DNA of 46,030 nucleotides from Spirochaetota bacterium (GTDB lineage Bacteria; Spirochaetota; Spirochaetia; B11-G9): NCBI GenBank assembly GCA_024280415.1, contig JAJRQE010000066.1, positions 1 to 46,030 of the forward strand, read 5' to 3'. Shown piece by piece: positions 1 to 10,372 of this stretch (position 1 is its first letter; each line of letters starts with the position of its first letter). The notes under the pieces were generated by a model. It saw only the letters and a program-made list of their open reading frames with translations, ran no database searches and was not told where the DNA came from. The position numbers and the translations under genes were made by a program.

Positions 1-1
1 G

Positions 2-502
2 GGTTTTGCTGTAGTTGCAGATGAAATAAGAAAACTGGCAGAGACCTCGGCTGTGAATGCCAAGGGGATAGGGAAAGAGCTTAATGAAATAGTTAATAAA
101 ATAGTATCTGCAGCAGGTGCGAGTAAAGAAACAGGAACAGCCTTTGATAAGATCCTGGAAGAAGTAATAACTGTTTCCCAGGCTCTGGCTGAGATAGATT
201 CATCAACCCTTGAATTATCAAAGGGGGGTGAGCAGATACTGGAGGCTATGCAGCTACTGAATAATATAACTGTGGAGGTTCAGGGAGGGTCCGGGAAGAT
301 GTCATCAGGGACAGCATTAATAGTAAAATCGATGCAGATGCTGACCAGGGTTTCTTCAGAGGCTCTTGGTTCTATGGAGGAGATAAGCTCTGGAACGGAA
401 GAGATATCAACTACTCTGACTGAACTTACAAATCTGACGAATACTCTGGATGAAGCTTCTGATGCCCTTGAAGCAGAGGTTGATAAGTTTAAGGTTGATT
501 AG
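2..502 (+). CDS. Methyl-accepting chemotaxis protein, C-terminal part (5' truncated by window edge)
   Basis: Frame 2 reads GFAVVADEIRKLAETSAVNAKGIGKELNEIV, the conserved MCP signalling hairpin, continuous with the ORF at 53..502. Confidence 0.9.
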   Translation, partial: GFAVVADEIRKLAETSAVNAKGIGKELNEIVNKIVSAAGASKETGTAFDKILEEVITVSQALAEIDSSTLELSKGGEQILEAMQLLNNITVEVQGGSGKMSSGTALIVKSMQMLTRVSSEALGSMEEISSGTEEISTTLTELTNLTNTLDEASDALEAEVDKFKVD

Positions 503-872
503 ATAATAAACCTGCTCTCTCTTTTAATAGCATATGGGCTTCTTCCGGATCGGAAATATCCTTAAGAAGATGTTCTGTTTTACAGTCTATTAAATCTACC
601 CTGATTTCCAGGGTATAGCTGATATTATTTGCTTGAAATATGAGTTCTGCAGGTTTACTGACAATTCCCCCTGTCACTTTCTTAATATTTAAGCGGGTTA
701 TTAATAGTGCGGAAGCCTTGCCTATTATTTTATCGTAAAGTTCAAGGCTTTCAGTACTAAATGGGCAGGTATTAAGAAAATTTTCAAGATCAAACAGCGG
801 ATATAACCATTTCCCATTGCTGGTAAAAATAGGTTTGCTGTTGAATTTTAGTTCGAGGGAATAATTTGTCAT
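489..872 (-). CDS. Small conserved protein, DUF1893-like
   Basis: ORF; YDKIIGKASALLITRLNIKKVTGGIVSKPA resembles the DUF1893 core (DKVVGKAAALL...). Confidence 0.55.
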   Translation of the reverse strand: MTNYSLELKFNSKPIFTSNGKWLYPLFDLENFLNTCPFSTESLELYDKIIGKASALLITRLNIKKVTGGIVSKPAELIFQANNISYTLEIRVDLIDCKTEHLLKDISDPEEAHMLLKERAGLLSNQP

Positions 873-976
873 TTTTACCTCCGGATTGTTTCTATTTTAT
901 CATTAATAAATGAAGTGGTTAATTGTTCAGGTATGTTTCTTCCGGATATTATGCTACATTATAAGGGGAGGGTGCA

Positions 977-2233
977 ATGAAATATCTGATGATATCATTA
1001 AGTTTACTGATGATTTTCGAGTTAAACTCCTGCCAATCCTATGATATATCGGATGATGCCACTGGAACTCCTTCAGAGAATGTTATAAGTCCCGTTAGGG
1101 ATATCCCAAATAATGGACAGGAAGGTTTACGAGTAGATGGTGGTGCAGCTGAACTGGAAAATGTAGCTGTAGAAAAGGAATCTCCTGTAGTTAAAGTTGA
1201 ATCAGATTCTGCCTCCCCGCCTCCTTTATCGGATTTGGAAATTGAAAAAATTATTTTAGAGACTACTCCCGATTCCTTTGCTCCTGTTTTGACAGATAAT
1301 GGCAGAATTATGATAATATACAGAGATCTTGATCAGAATGGATACAGAGATGCTTTTTTTCTTGTGGTGAAAAATAGAGAAAACCTGGATTCTGAATTTG
1401 ATTCACTTTCCGATGTTTCGATTTTGTTAAAAAATGACAGTGAGCCAGTTGATTTTTTCCTCTCTGTATACCTGCAGCTCCAGGGAGGAATGGTTTCTAT
1501 GTTTAGAATCCCTGTGGGATCGAGTGTTGTCCTTAGTGACTTTAGTGTTGTTACAATAGAGGAGGATGCAGAGCTCCCTCTGGGTATTAATATATCTTTC
1601 CAGACAGTTAAGGGTACTGACAGGGAGTGGATTATTTTCTCCAGTTATAATAAATTTTCACTTTTTTCAATGACTGAAAATATTTCTGAATATAGCTATT
1701 CCTATGATATTGACGGGGATAAAATTATAGATATTGTTGATTGGGAAGACGGCCTGGAAGAGGGGACTGGATATGAAACCTATTTAACCTGGTACAAGTG
1801 GAATGGCAGAGAATACAGGGAATATTTAAGTACAAATATAGTAAGGAATCTAAATGGATTTCTCGAACAGGCAAGGCTTTATCTTTCTTTTGATCAACTG
1901 GAACAGTTTTTTATCCATTCGCTGAGTACTGATGATTATTCTAAATTTAAGGAATCCGGAGCTAATTACTCTGAATGGCTGGATCTTGTTTTTCGTCCGG
2001 TACCAGGGAGTGGCTCTGATCAAAACGAGTTTTTAAATTGTGATAAACTTAGATCTGTGGTATTCCCCCAAATTTTTGAAAATCCTTTTGTCCCCGGAAA
2101 TATTTCTCCTCATATATGTAATATAAATGTAAGGTTTGAATGTGACGATGGCTATAGTTTTATAAGAACTGCAAGAATACAAATGAATAGAAATCCTTTT
2201 CATAAACCCCAGTTTTCATTTTATCTGGAGTAA
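977..2233 (+). CDS. Putative lipoprotein of unknown function
   Basis: ORF with hydrophobic signal peptide and lipobox-like FELNSC; preceded by AGGGGAGGG. Confidence 0.6.
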   Translation: MKYLMISLSLLMIFELNSCQSYDISDDATGTPSENVISPVRDIPNNGQEGLRVDGGAAELENVAVEKESPVVKVESDSASPPPLSDLEIEKIILETTPDSFAPVLTDNGRIMIIYRDLDQNGYRDAFFLVVKNRENLDSEFDSLSDVSILLKNDSEPVDFFLSVYLQLQGGMVSMFRIPVGSSVVLSDFSVVTIEEDAELPLGINISFQTVKGTDREWIIFSSYNKFSLFSMTENISEYSYSYDIDGDKIIDIVDWEDGLEEGTGYETYLTWYKWNGREYREYLSTNIVRNLNGFLEQARLYLSFDQLEQFFIHSLSTDDYSKFKESGANYSEWLDLVFRPVPGSGSDQNEFLNCDKLRSVVFPQIFENPFVPGNISPHICNINVRFECDDGYSFIRTARIQMNRNPFHKPQFSFYLE

Positions 2234-2331
2234 TTGGAGAGTTCTCGGTATTTCCTTAATTTAATTACACTTTCTGTTTGATTCTTTTGTTAAATCGGGT
2301 AATAATGTTACATAATGTTAGGGGAAGTCAG

Positions 2332-3585
2332 ATGAAAAAAGTACTAATAATTGGAGATTCTTCACTTTTTAGAAATTATCTCGGGGACAAACTAAGTCAG
2401 TATGGTATAGAAGTTTCTATTGGTTTGAATGGGTTTGACGGATTTTTAAAGATGCGTAGGGAGGTTCCTGATCTCATTATAATGGACTATATGCTGTCCA
2501 GGAAAAGCAGTATGGAAGTTCTCAGTGACAAGAAGGAAAATAAAAATACAGCTCCTATTCCGGTTATTATGATTGCTACTAAAGTTGATCAGAGAAACGT
2601 TGTTGAGATGGCCAGTGCGAATGTGAAAAAGATATTATCCAAACCGATAAATATGGATGGATTGCTTAAAACTGTTTCTGAATTTATCGGTATAGAGATT
2701 AAGGTTGATGATACACCATGTATAATTGAATCACATTTTAATGAAGAGATGCTTTTTATAGAAATTGCCCAGGGACTAAATGCTGAAAAGGTTGAATTGT
2801 TGAAATTTAAGCTTACTGAGCTGCTTCATCTTTACGATGTAAAGAGTCCCAGGATTCTCCTGATGATGACAAACATAGATTTCCCGGAGAATGCAAGGCC
2901 GAAACTAAGAAGACTTCTGGAAATTATTCAGGAAAGTGCCCAGGCTGATACCAGAATGATACAGATACTGACAAGTATAAGTAAAATTATAAGTTACCTT
3001 CCTTTAACAGATTTTTCTGATATTCCTGTAGCAGATAATCTTCCTGAAGCAATGGATAACCTGCTTGGAATTAAACCTGATGAGTTTGCACATGACGGAG
3101 TTGTTCATGATAAGCTTCTTACTGCCAGCAGTCAGAAAAAAGAGGGTGTTGAAACAGTAAACATGGGACATGAACAGGAGAATAGGAAGGAGGCATCTGC
3201 AGACTCTATTTTTCAGAGTAAGGCTGTTGTTGCTATTGTAGATGATGATCTGGTTATAAGGGAGCTGATAAAGACAGTTTTTTCTGAGACAGCATGGGAT
3301 CTCCGTACATTTCAAAATGGCAAGGAGTTTCTGGTAGCAGAAAAGTCTATCCAGTTTGATTTAATTTTTCTTGATTTAATGATGCCTGAGGTGACAGGGT
3401 TCCAGGTACTGGAGTATTTAAAAAAGGAAAAAAAACAATTACCGATTGTTGTTCTTTCAGCACTTTCCCAGAAGGAGACTATTAGCAAGGCGATAGGTCT
3501 GGGAATAAAAAGTTATATGATTAAACCTCTAAATCCTGCAGGACTTCAGAAAAAGTCTGTTGAAATATTAAGCAGTACCTTCTAG
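2332..3585 (+). CDS. Response regulator with two receiver domains
   Basis: MKKVLIIGDSSLFRNYL...DLIIMDYM and C-terminal VAIVDDDLVIRELIK...LIFLDLMMPEVTGFQVLEYL; start at 2332 preferred to ORF start 2278 because the receiver begins there. Confidence 0.8.
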   Translation: MKKVLIIGDSSLFRNYLGDKLSQYGIEVSIGLNGFDGFLKMRREVPDLIIMDYMLSRKSSMEVLSDKKENKNTAPIPVIMIATKVDQRNVVEMASANVKKILSKPINMDGLLKTVSEFIGIEIKVDDTPCIIESHFNEEMLFIEIAQGLNAEKVELLKFKLTELLHLYDVKSPRILLMMTNIDFPENARPKLRRLLEIIQESAQADTRMIQILTSISKIISYLPLTDFSDIPVADNLPEAMDNLLGIKPDEFAHDGVVHDKLLTASSQKKEGVETVNMGHEQENRKEASADSIFQSKAVVAIVDDDLVIRELIKTVFSETAWDLRTFQNGKEFLVAEKSIQFDLIFLDLMMPEVTGFQVLEYLKKEKKQLPIVVLSALSQKETISKAIGLGIKSYMIKPLNPAGLQKKSVEILSSTF

Positions 3586-3593
3586 AGCCTGTT

Positions 3594-5933
3594 ATGAGTG
3601 TGAATGCATTGTTTCGAAATATTATTATTGAGTCTCCGGTGGGTGTTGTCATCCTTGGAAGAAATGGAGAGATTCGCTTCGGGAATAAAATTTTCAAATC
3701 CCTTATTCCTCATGTTGCGGAATTGACTGGGTATGATTTTAAACAGATAATTCATGTTGCAGATCGTGAAAGATATGTGGAAGACTTTGGGAAATTGATT
3801 TCGGGAGATATACAGTCTTTTTCTCAGGATTATAGATATGAAAACTACAATGGTAAAAATGAGTGGCTCAGGTTCAGGGTTTCTTCTGTTCAGGCAGATT
3901 CCAATGCGAACTGGTATGTTGCTGCATTTATTGAGGATATAACTTTACAGAGAGAGTATGAGCGAAGATTAAAAGAAGAAAAAGGGAAGGCTGAACGCTC
4001 TTCTCAAATAAAATCTGATTTTCTTGCAAATATGAGTCATGAAATTCGTACACCTATTCATACAATTATTGGTATGTCGGAACTTATGGCAGATACCAGT
4101 CTCGATAGTGAGCAGCAGGAATATTCCCAGCAGATAGAGTATTCTGCCGATATTCTTTTGGGCTTAATAAATGATATTCTTGATTTTTCTAAAATTGAGG
4201 CAGGGAAACTAAGTCTGGAGGAGATAGATTTTAATCTGCATAAAATAGCAGAGAATGCTGTTGATATGATTGCTTTGGAAGCACATAAAAGAGGTCTTGA
4301 AACAGCAATTTTTATTGAAAGCGATGTTCCTGCTTTTCTGAAGAGTGATCCCATTCGTTTACGTCAGATAATTGTCAATTTATTTAATAATGCAGTTAAA
4401 TTTACTTCAGAGGGCTCTATTCAGGTTAGAATTTCTCTGGTGGATGATTTTGAAGACAGGGTAAAAATAAAAATTAGTGTAATTGATACAGGAATCGGAA
4501 TTCCTGAATAGAAGAAGAATCGCTTATTCAAGGTTTTTTCCCAGGTAGATTCCTCTACTACAAGAAAATATGGCGGTTCGGGTCTTGGTCTCTCAATATC
4601 CAAAAATCTTGTTGAGATGATGGGCGGTGAAATCGGTGTGGAGAGTGAATTTGGAAAGGGTTCAACATTCTGGTTTACTGCAGTCATGGTTAAACAAATC
4701 AATGTGGATTCCTCTCTTTGGAGTACTATTCCAAGAATTAATGCAAAAGTCCTTCTGGTTGATGATAATGTAGTAATCAGGGGGTTTCTCAAAAGTTATC
4801 TTGAATCAGCAGGTTGTACAGTATTTGAGGTCTCTGATGGAAATACTGCAATAAAATTTCTTAAAGACCGGAGGGGATCTTCCAGTCAGGTTGATTTATG
4901 CCTTATTGATCTAATTCTCCCTGGTATGGACGGATGGCAAATTGCAAGTGAGATACATTCAGACAGTACTATTTCTCCTGTAAGACGCATATTACTCAGC
5001 CCTACTGGAAAAAGTGCAGATGAGGCTAAAATGAAGCTTCTGAACTGGTTCGATGGTTATCTGCATAAACCAATAAAAAAGGGAGTTTTCTTTAAAGAAA
5101 TTCGTAAAGTCCTTGGGAATTCTGATGAGATTCTGGATGAAATATCACCTTTAGAAGATCTGGAAGAGCTCGTTGAGGAGATTTTTACTGCAAGTATACT
5201 GGTTGCAGAAGATCACAAAGTAAACCAGATTCTCTTTAAAACCATACTTGAAAATATTGGGCATAATGTTGATATTGCTAATAATGGTCTTGAAGCTGTA
5301 GAAGCTGTTAAACTAAAATCTTACGATATAATTTTTATGGATGTTCAGATGCCGGAGATGAATGGTTATGAAGCAACTGTTGCAATACGAAAACTTGGTT
5401 CAGAGACTCCGATTATTGCAGTAACTGCAAGTGCAATAAAAGGGGAAAGGGAGAAGTGTATCTCTGTAGGGATGGATGATTTTCTTACTAAGCCCTTTAA
5501 GAAAAGAGATTTGATTCCTGTCCTGGATATATGGTTAAATAAAGAGAATTCTGCAGATGCTGAACTTTCCCAGGTTGATATTCCCCTCAGTAATACTAAT
5601 CTGGAAGTATTTGATTTTTCCCAGGCTGTGGAAGTTTTTATGGGAAAAGAGGACATTGTTATTAATCTGCTTTCGGATTTTATAAAAAAAGTTGAAAAAC
5701 AGATTGAAGAGTTGTATGAGAATTGTGAGAGACATAATTTTGAAGAGTTAAGGCAAATAGCTCATTCAATAAAAGGAGGATCTTCTAATCTATACATTAA
5801 AAGACTTTCTCTTTCGGCTAAAGATCTGGAGTCTGCTGCTTTGGAAAAGAATTCCGACTGCCGGAATTTAATTGATACTCTCAGAGATGAATTTAGCAGG
5901 TTTTTAGAAGCAAAATCCGGGATTACTCAATAA
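3594..5933 (+). pseudogene. Hybrid sensor histidine kinase (PAS-HisKA-HATPase-REC-REC-HPt) interrupted by an in-frame TAG at 4509-4511
   Basis: ORFs 3594..4511 and 4617..5933 share a frame; translation across the stop gives [47 protein letters not shown], a canonical HATPase domain; ends with HPt motif IAHSIKGGSSNL. Confidence 0.85.
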
Positions 5934-6678
5934 AATATATATTTTCCCATCCTGATTCACTTAGTATGGATTTGATAAATTTCAGGCCTCGTTCTTTTGC
6001 ATTTATCAATACACCATCTTCAATGATGCGATCTCTTATTTTATCCTCCACATAAGCTGTAATGGCTTTCCAGTGGATAGGATCAACATTAAAATCAGGA
6101 TACGGATAGTTGCTGCTGTCCATATCCTCTATGATAAATTTTGTAACTGTTATTTCAGGTACCTGAATAGTAATCTTTTTCCCCTCTATAGTCAGATTAT
6201 TTCGATTAAGATCCTTTTCCAAATTAAAACCTGCTTCGACCCGGGAAGTTATAACAACAAAATCATAGGTTTTATTTAAGAGATCTATTCCTATGGTTTT
6301 ACAAAGATCGTACAGTTTTAGTTTTTCTATTTCAACAGAAGTAAGAAACTCATTTGTCGATCTTTTTTTCAATAGATCTTCCCATATAGTATCTTTATCA
6401 ATAAAATCAAAGGGAAAAACTGATTTGTATATATATTCAACAGTAGAAAACGAACCTGTCTTATTAATTTCTCTAAGAATTGCTTCTGTAGAGGATAGTT
6501 TTGTATTTCCTGAAAAGGGAAGAGTAAAATTGAATCTTGTTATGGCAATATAGCTGGCCGGAAGCAGAATAATTAATAATAGTATCAATAGAAGTTTTAG
6601 TGTTACGAATTTTTTATTCCTGGATGATTTCTTCAATGTTGTTTTTCCTCCAGCGTATTTCTCCTTTTTTGATACCAT
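5923..6678 (-). CDS. Membrane-anchored DUF4230-like protein
   Basis: N-terminal TM helix, then STVEYIYKSVFPF...VVITSRVEAGFNLEK; similar layout to the adjacent 6614..7201 product. Confidence 0.55.
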   Translation of the reverse strand: MVSKKEKYAGGKTTLKKSSRNKKFVTLKLLLILLLIILLPASYIAITRFNFTLPFSGNTKLSSTEAILREINKTGSFSTVEYIYKSVFPFDFIDKDTIWEDLLKKRSTNEFLTSVEIEKLKLYDLCKTIGIDLLNKTYDFVVITSRVEAGFNLEKDLNRNNLTIEGKKITIQVPEITVTKFIIEDMDSSNYPYPDFNVDPIHWKAITAYVEDKIRDRIIEDGVLINAKERGLKFIKSILSESGWENIYFIE

Positions 6679-7201
6679 AAATCGAAAAAATTCTGCTTAC
6701 TAATTCCTGTGTGTTGTTCTTTGCTTTTCTGAGTATCTCTCTGCTAAGTGCATCTTTAACAATGTTTTCTTTGCTGTTAACTATTTCATCATAGTAATCC
6801 ATTCTGGAGACTTTTCCTCCCCACTCTTTTACAAAGAACTGATAAATGCTGGTTTCATCTGCATCTACTAAAAGTATTTCAGGTTCAGGAAGAAAAAGCT
6901 GGATTCCGCCACCGGAAATATTTCGAATTTCAACACCTTTGGAAAGATCCACCCCTGCAGTGATTATAAGATCAATAGAAAAGAGTAGTCTCTTATCAAG
7001 ATGCTTAATTCCCAGAAAACGTGCTTCTTCTCCAATATAGATTACTTCTCTGTAAACATATTCTACAGTTGGAAGCTCAAGAATCCCTTTTATCTGATTT
7101 TCAATAACAGTTTTTGAAACAGGAATAATCTGAGAGCAGGAAAGTATTAATAACAACAGAGAAATGATATAGAGACCTTTAAATAAGTTTTTTTGCTTCA
7201 T
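6614..7201 (-). CDS. DUF4230-like lipoprotein
   Basis: Lipoprotein signal (LLLLILSCSQ), then LPTVEYVYREVIYIGEE...IDLIITAGVDLSKGVEI. Confidence 0.55.
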   Translation of the reverse strand: MKQKNLFKGLYIISLLLLILSCSQIIPVSKTVIENQIKGILELPTVEYVYREVIYIGEEARFLGIKHLDKRLLFSIDLIITAGVDLSKGVEIRNISGGGIQLFLPEPEILLVDADETSIYQFFVKEWGGKVSRMDYYDEIVNSKENIVKDALSREILRKAKNNTQELVSRIFSIYGIKKGEIRWRKNNIEEIIQE

Positions 7202-8438
7202 ATCTTTCCATTGCCCAGAGGGTGTATCTTTTAACCCTCTTCTCCGGATCGTTTTTTAATTCTTCGAGTATGGATAACCCTCTGGGAGAATTAAGTATAT
7301 CCAGAGCCTTTACTACCATGATACGAATTTCCTCATCGGGATCCTTTGCTGCCATTATAATACCACGATACGCAGCCTTTGTCCCTGTTTTTAATAAAAA
7401 TTCAGCTGCTCGTTTTCTTATATCAGGGTCTCTGTGTGATAACTGTCTTATCCGCAGATCAACAAGTCCCGAATCTTCCAGAATAGATGTAATATTTTTG
7501 TGAGTAGCTTTATCATCTGCAGAGAGGATCTTCTCCAGGTACAGTTGAGTATCTGTCCCCATCAGTCTAAAGGCTTTTATTATTTTATTCCGAATACCGG
7601 GAGTTGTTCCATTCATGAATTTAAGAATAGTTTTTATTTCCGCTGTTTTAGTCTTCTGACTTAGCGTTGTTATACATTCTTTTGATAACTCAAGATTTTC
7701 TTCCATTTTTAGGAGTATAATAGCGACAGCTTCTTTTGATTCAGATACAGACAAACCTTTAAGAACAGCCAATTTTACCGGCAGACTTTCATTTTTATCA
7801 AATAGTGTGTCTTTAAGAACTGTAATTGTTTCCGTACTGGCTATTGACCCCAGAGTTTGTCCTACCTCCATCCTCACTTTCTCAACAGGATCCAATAATA
7901 ATTTAAAACATAAGGATAAAAATTCTCCTTTATTATAGTCGGTTAAAGCCCATACTGCTGCTATTCGTACATCAGGATTATTGTTTTTTAATGCATGTTT
8001 TATCTCCGGGAGGAATTCTCTGCATTCGGATTCAGGAAGTGCTGCTATTAGATGTGCCATAGAAGCTGAATCTCCAAAGGATATAATATTCTGTACCTTA
8101 TTCCTGAAAGTATCGATGCTGTTGTCAATGAGGACTTGTGAAAATTCTTTTGCCTCATTGAGTGGGAGTATGGAAAGGTTTTCAAGAATATATTGTGTAC
8201 AGTGGGGCAGGTGTAAAGATCCTAATAGCTTTAGTCCTTCAATTTTAATATTTCTGCTCCATTTTTCATTTTCAGATCTCAAGATATTTATTATTTCGGG
8301 AAGAGTAGAAGATGGGGGGAATTTTGCCAGTGCATTTCTTAATGGAATTTTTGGCTGATAATTTTCATCTTTTAGAAAATCCAGTAGTGTTGATGCAAAA
8401 ATATTCTCATGATTATCAGGTATTTTTTTAGAATCCAT
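7179..8438 (-). CDS. HEAT-repeat protein
   Basis: Repeated helical units such as NPDVRIAAVWALTDY, DPVEKVRMEVGQTLGSI, DPDIRKRAAEFLLKTG, DPDEEIRIMVVKALDIL. Confidence 0.75.
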   Translation of the reverse strand: MDSKKIPDNHENIFASTLLDFLKDENYQPKIPLRNALAKFPPSSTLPEIINILRSENEKWSRNIKIEGLKLLGSLHLPHCTQYILENLSILPLNEAKEFSQVLIDNSIDTFRNKVQNIISFGDSASMAHLIAALPESECREFLPEIKHALKNNNPDVRIAAVWALTDYNKGEFLSLCFKLLLDPVEKVRMEVGQTLGSIASTETITVLKDTLFDKNESLPVKLAVLKGLSVSESKEAVAIILLKMEENLELSKECITTLSQKTKTAEIKTILKFMNGTTPGIRNKIIKAFRLMGTDTQLYLEKILSADDKATHKNITSILEDSGLVDLRIRQLSHRDPDIRKRAAEFLLKTGTKAAYRGIIMAAKDPDEEIRIMVVKALDILNSPRGLSILEELKNDPEKRVKRYTLWAMERYEAKKLI

Positions 8439-9706
8439 TCCTGAAAAGAATTGTCGTATCTTCGCCGGTATATTTCTGCATTTAATAGTTTTAAAGCTTC
8501 ATCATTACCTCTAAGACATATACATTCAATTGAGTTTGCATAGATTTCTCTAAATGGATTAATGGTTTCTTTTCCTCTGGTAATAGAAAAAGCCTTTTGG
8601 ATAAGATCTGTAATAGTATTCCGATTTCCGCTTTTTAACAGTATCCGTGATGCAAGGAGAAGTGATCCTGTAGAAACATTATTATTTAAATCGATAAAAG
8701 TTGTACAATTAACACCCACTGCTACCATTAATAATTCAAAGGTATCATCAAATCCCTGTGCATAACCTGGATCTGCTAAAAGGAATAATCTTTTTAAAGA
8801 TCCATTATGTGTAAGGAATCTGGAAGCATAAAGTTCCAGTTCTTTATTTCCGGTTTTCATGAATTCAATTGCAATATTTTCATCCTGCTTGGAATCGGGA
8901 TCCAGGAGTTCGATGAGATGAAGCTGTTGTGTGATTTCAAGTTCCATGGGTTTAACTGCGTAAAGATCCGCAAGGTCTCTTGTAATTCTTAATCTTGCGG
9001 CCTTTCTGACTTCAAAAGAGGGGTCATCAAGAATAAGTGATACCAGAATTTTGTAGAGTTTTTCTCTTTTTGGTGTACTGAATAATTTCACGGCTGTAAT
9101 CCGAACAGGAATACCTGGATCCTTAAAACTTCCCCAAACTGCTTCTTCAGCATTTTTATTTGTACTGTGTACAAGAATATTGATTGCGAAGTATCTTGAT
9201 TTCCACTCTGAATCACCCATCATCTCAGTTATTTCACTAAGATTATCATGAAAAAATCTTAGGGCTTTTTCTCCGTCAAAGTTCTCACCATTTCCGGAAA
9301 TTGCAATTTTTCTAAGAACCATAAATTCACCGCTTTTATCCATCCATTCAGTAAGAAGGTTCTGTAGACTGGATTTCCCCAGAACAGCTTTCATGACATG
9401 AAAAAGATTCTTATCAGGAGAGTATTTTAGAACTTTCTGTATTTTTCTGCGTCCTGGCAATTTCTGTATTTTTTTTATCCATATATTATCAAGACCTGTC
9501 AGGACAGGGAGATTTATACCGTAACTTATAGAAAGTTTTTCAATGTATGAACTAAATAAAAGAAGCAGCCATTCAGGGTAATTCAATATGTATATCTGTT
9601 TACCGATCTTATTCCGTATTTTCCTTTTAAAGGATATATATACGATAAAGGGGATAAGAATTAAAATACTAAAAGAAAGAGCGGAAATTATTATAATAGA
9701 ATTCAT
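8372..9706 (-). CDS. Membrane-anchored HEAT-repeat-like protein
   Basis: N-terminal TM helix (ISALSFSILILIPFIVYISF) and repeats such as DPGIPVRITAVKLF, DPSFEVRKAARLRI. Confidence 0.6.
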   Translation of the reverse strand: MNSIIIISALSFSILILIPFIVYISFKRKIRNKIGKQIYILNYPEWLLLLFSSYIEKLSISYGINLPVLTGLDNIWIKKIQKLPGRRKIQKVLKYSPDKNLFHVMKAVLGKSSLQNLLTEWMDKSGEFMVLRKIAISGNGENFDGEKALRFFHDNLSEITEMMGDSEWKSRYFAINILVHSTNKNAEEAVWGSFKDPGIPVRITAVKLFSTPKREKLYKILVSLILDDPSFEVRKAARLRITRDLADLYAVKPMELEITQQLHLIELLDPDSKQDENIAIEFMKTGNKELELYASRFLTHNGSLKRLFLLADPGYAQGFDDTFELLMVAVGVNCTTFIDLNNNVSTGSLLLASRILLKSGNRNTITDLIQKAFSITRGKETINPFREIYANSIECICLRGNDEALKLLNAEIYRRRYDNSFQEWILKKYLIIMRIFLHQHYWIF

Positions 9707-10149
9707 ATTAAACTCCTAATGTTTTCGAGGAAAGAAAGTTCATTTTTTTTAAAGTAAAATGGTCTTACTGAGTTTACAATAAGGATATCCTGTATAATGT
9801 TTTTCTGCAGGATGGAAATTGCCAGTCCGCTTTCCATTTTACCAGTTAGTAATATATCCCGGAACGGACTATTTTTTTTGGTGTTCAGACAAACAAGTTC
9901 ACGGGATTCATTTATGAACTGTATAAATTCCGAGTCTGATGATATAATGTCCGGGACTGAAGGATACCCTTTCTTAATAGCTAGTTTAAATATGCTGCCA
10001 TCCTTGTTCGTTGAATAGAGACAGCAGAGATCCGGGTCTAACGCTGAATTTATACACTCAACAAGAATTTCTGATATTTTGATTCTGCTTTTTGTCTTAT
10101 GAATCATAGTTCCGGCTTCAAGAATTAGTTTTGTATATTGGGGAGTCAT
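9703..10149 (-). CDS. GAF-domain-like small protein
   Basis: ISEILVECINSALDPDLCCLYSTNKDGSIFKLAIKKGYP... resembles a GAF fold; stop/start overlap with 9706. Confidence 0.45.
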   Translation of the reverse strand: MTPQYTKLILEAGTMIHKTKSRIKISEILVECINSALDPDLCCLYSTNKDGSIFKLAIKKGYPSVPDIISSDSEFIQFINESRELVCLNTKKNSPFRDILLTGKMESGLAISILQKNIIQDILIVNSVRPFYFKKNELSFLENIRSLI

Positions 10150-10372
10150 TGTCTGTAAGGTATCCTCTCTGACTGTCAGTTTAAAATTTTCTATAATAAG
10201 TTCAGTAGGGATTGAATATTACACCCTAATACGGTAGAATCCCACGCTGAATGGTAACTTGGATGAAATCCGCTTTGAACTCTTTTCTTAAACTGTTCAA
10301 TAATAACATGAGAATACACAGCCTTCAAGGGAAAATAGAAGGCTATCTATAAATTGCGAGGTATGAGTTTCT

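Noticed and set aside
2278-2331. N-terminal extension of the dual-receiver regulator
   Set aside because: Receiver domain begins with MKKVLIIGDSS at 2332, preceded by AGGGGA; upstream residues look non-coding.
4509-4511. Pyrrolysine or amber recoding of the kinase
   Set aside because: Not adopted as the main explanation: several other genes here terminate at TAG, no pyl genes are visible, and HATPase domains do not normally contain Pyl. Left as a check in the finding.
7179-7201. A7 slippery tract in the HEAT/DUF4230 overlap as programmed -1 frameshift site
   Set aside because: The downstream frame is +1/-2 relative to the HEAT gene, so a -1 slip would not fuse the two; the overlap has its own ATG.
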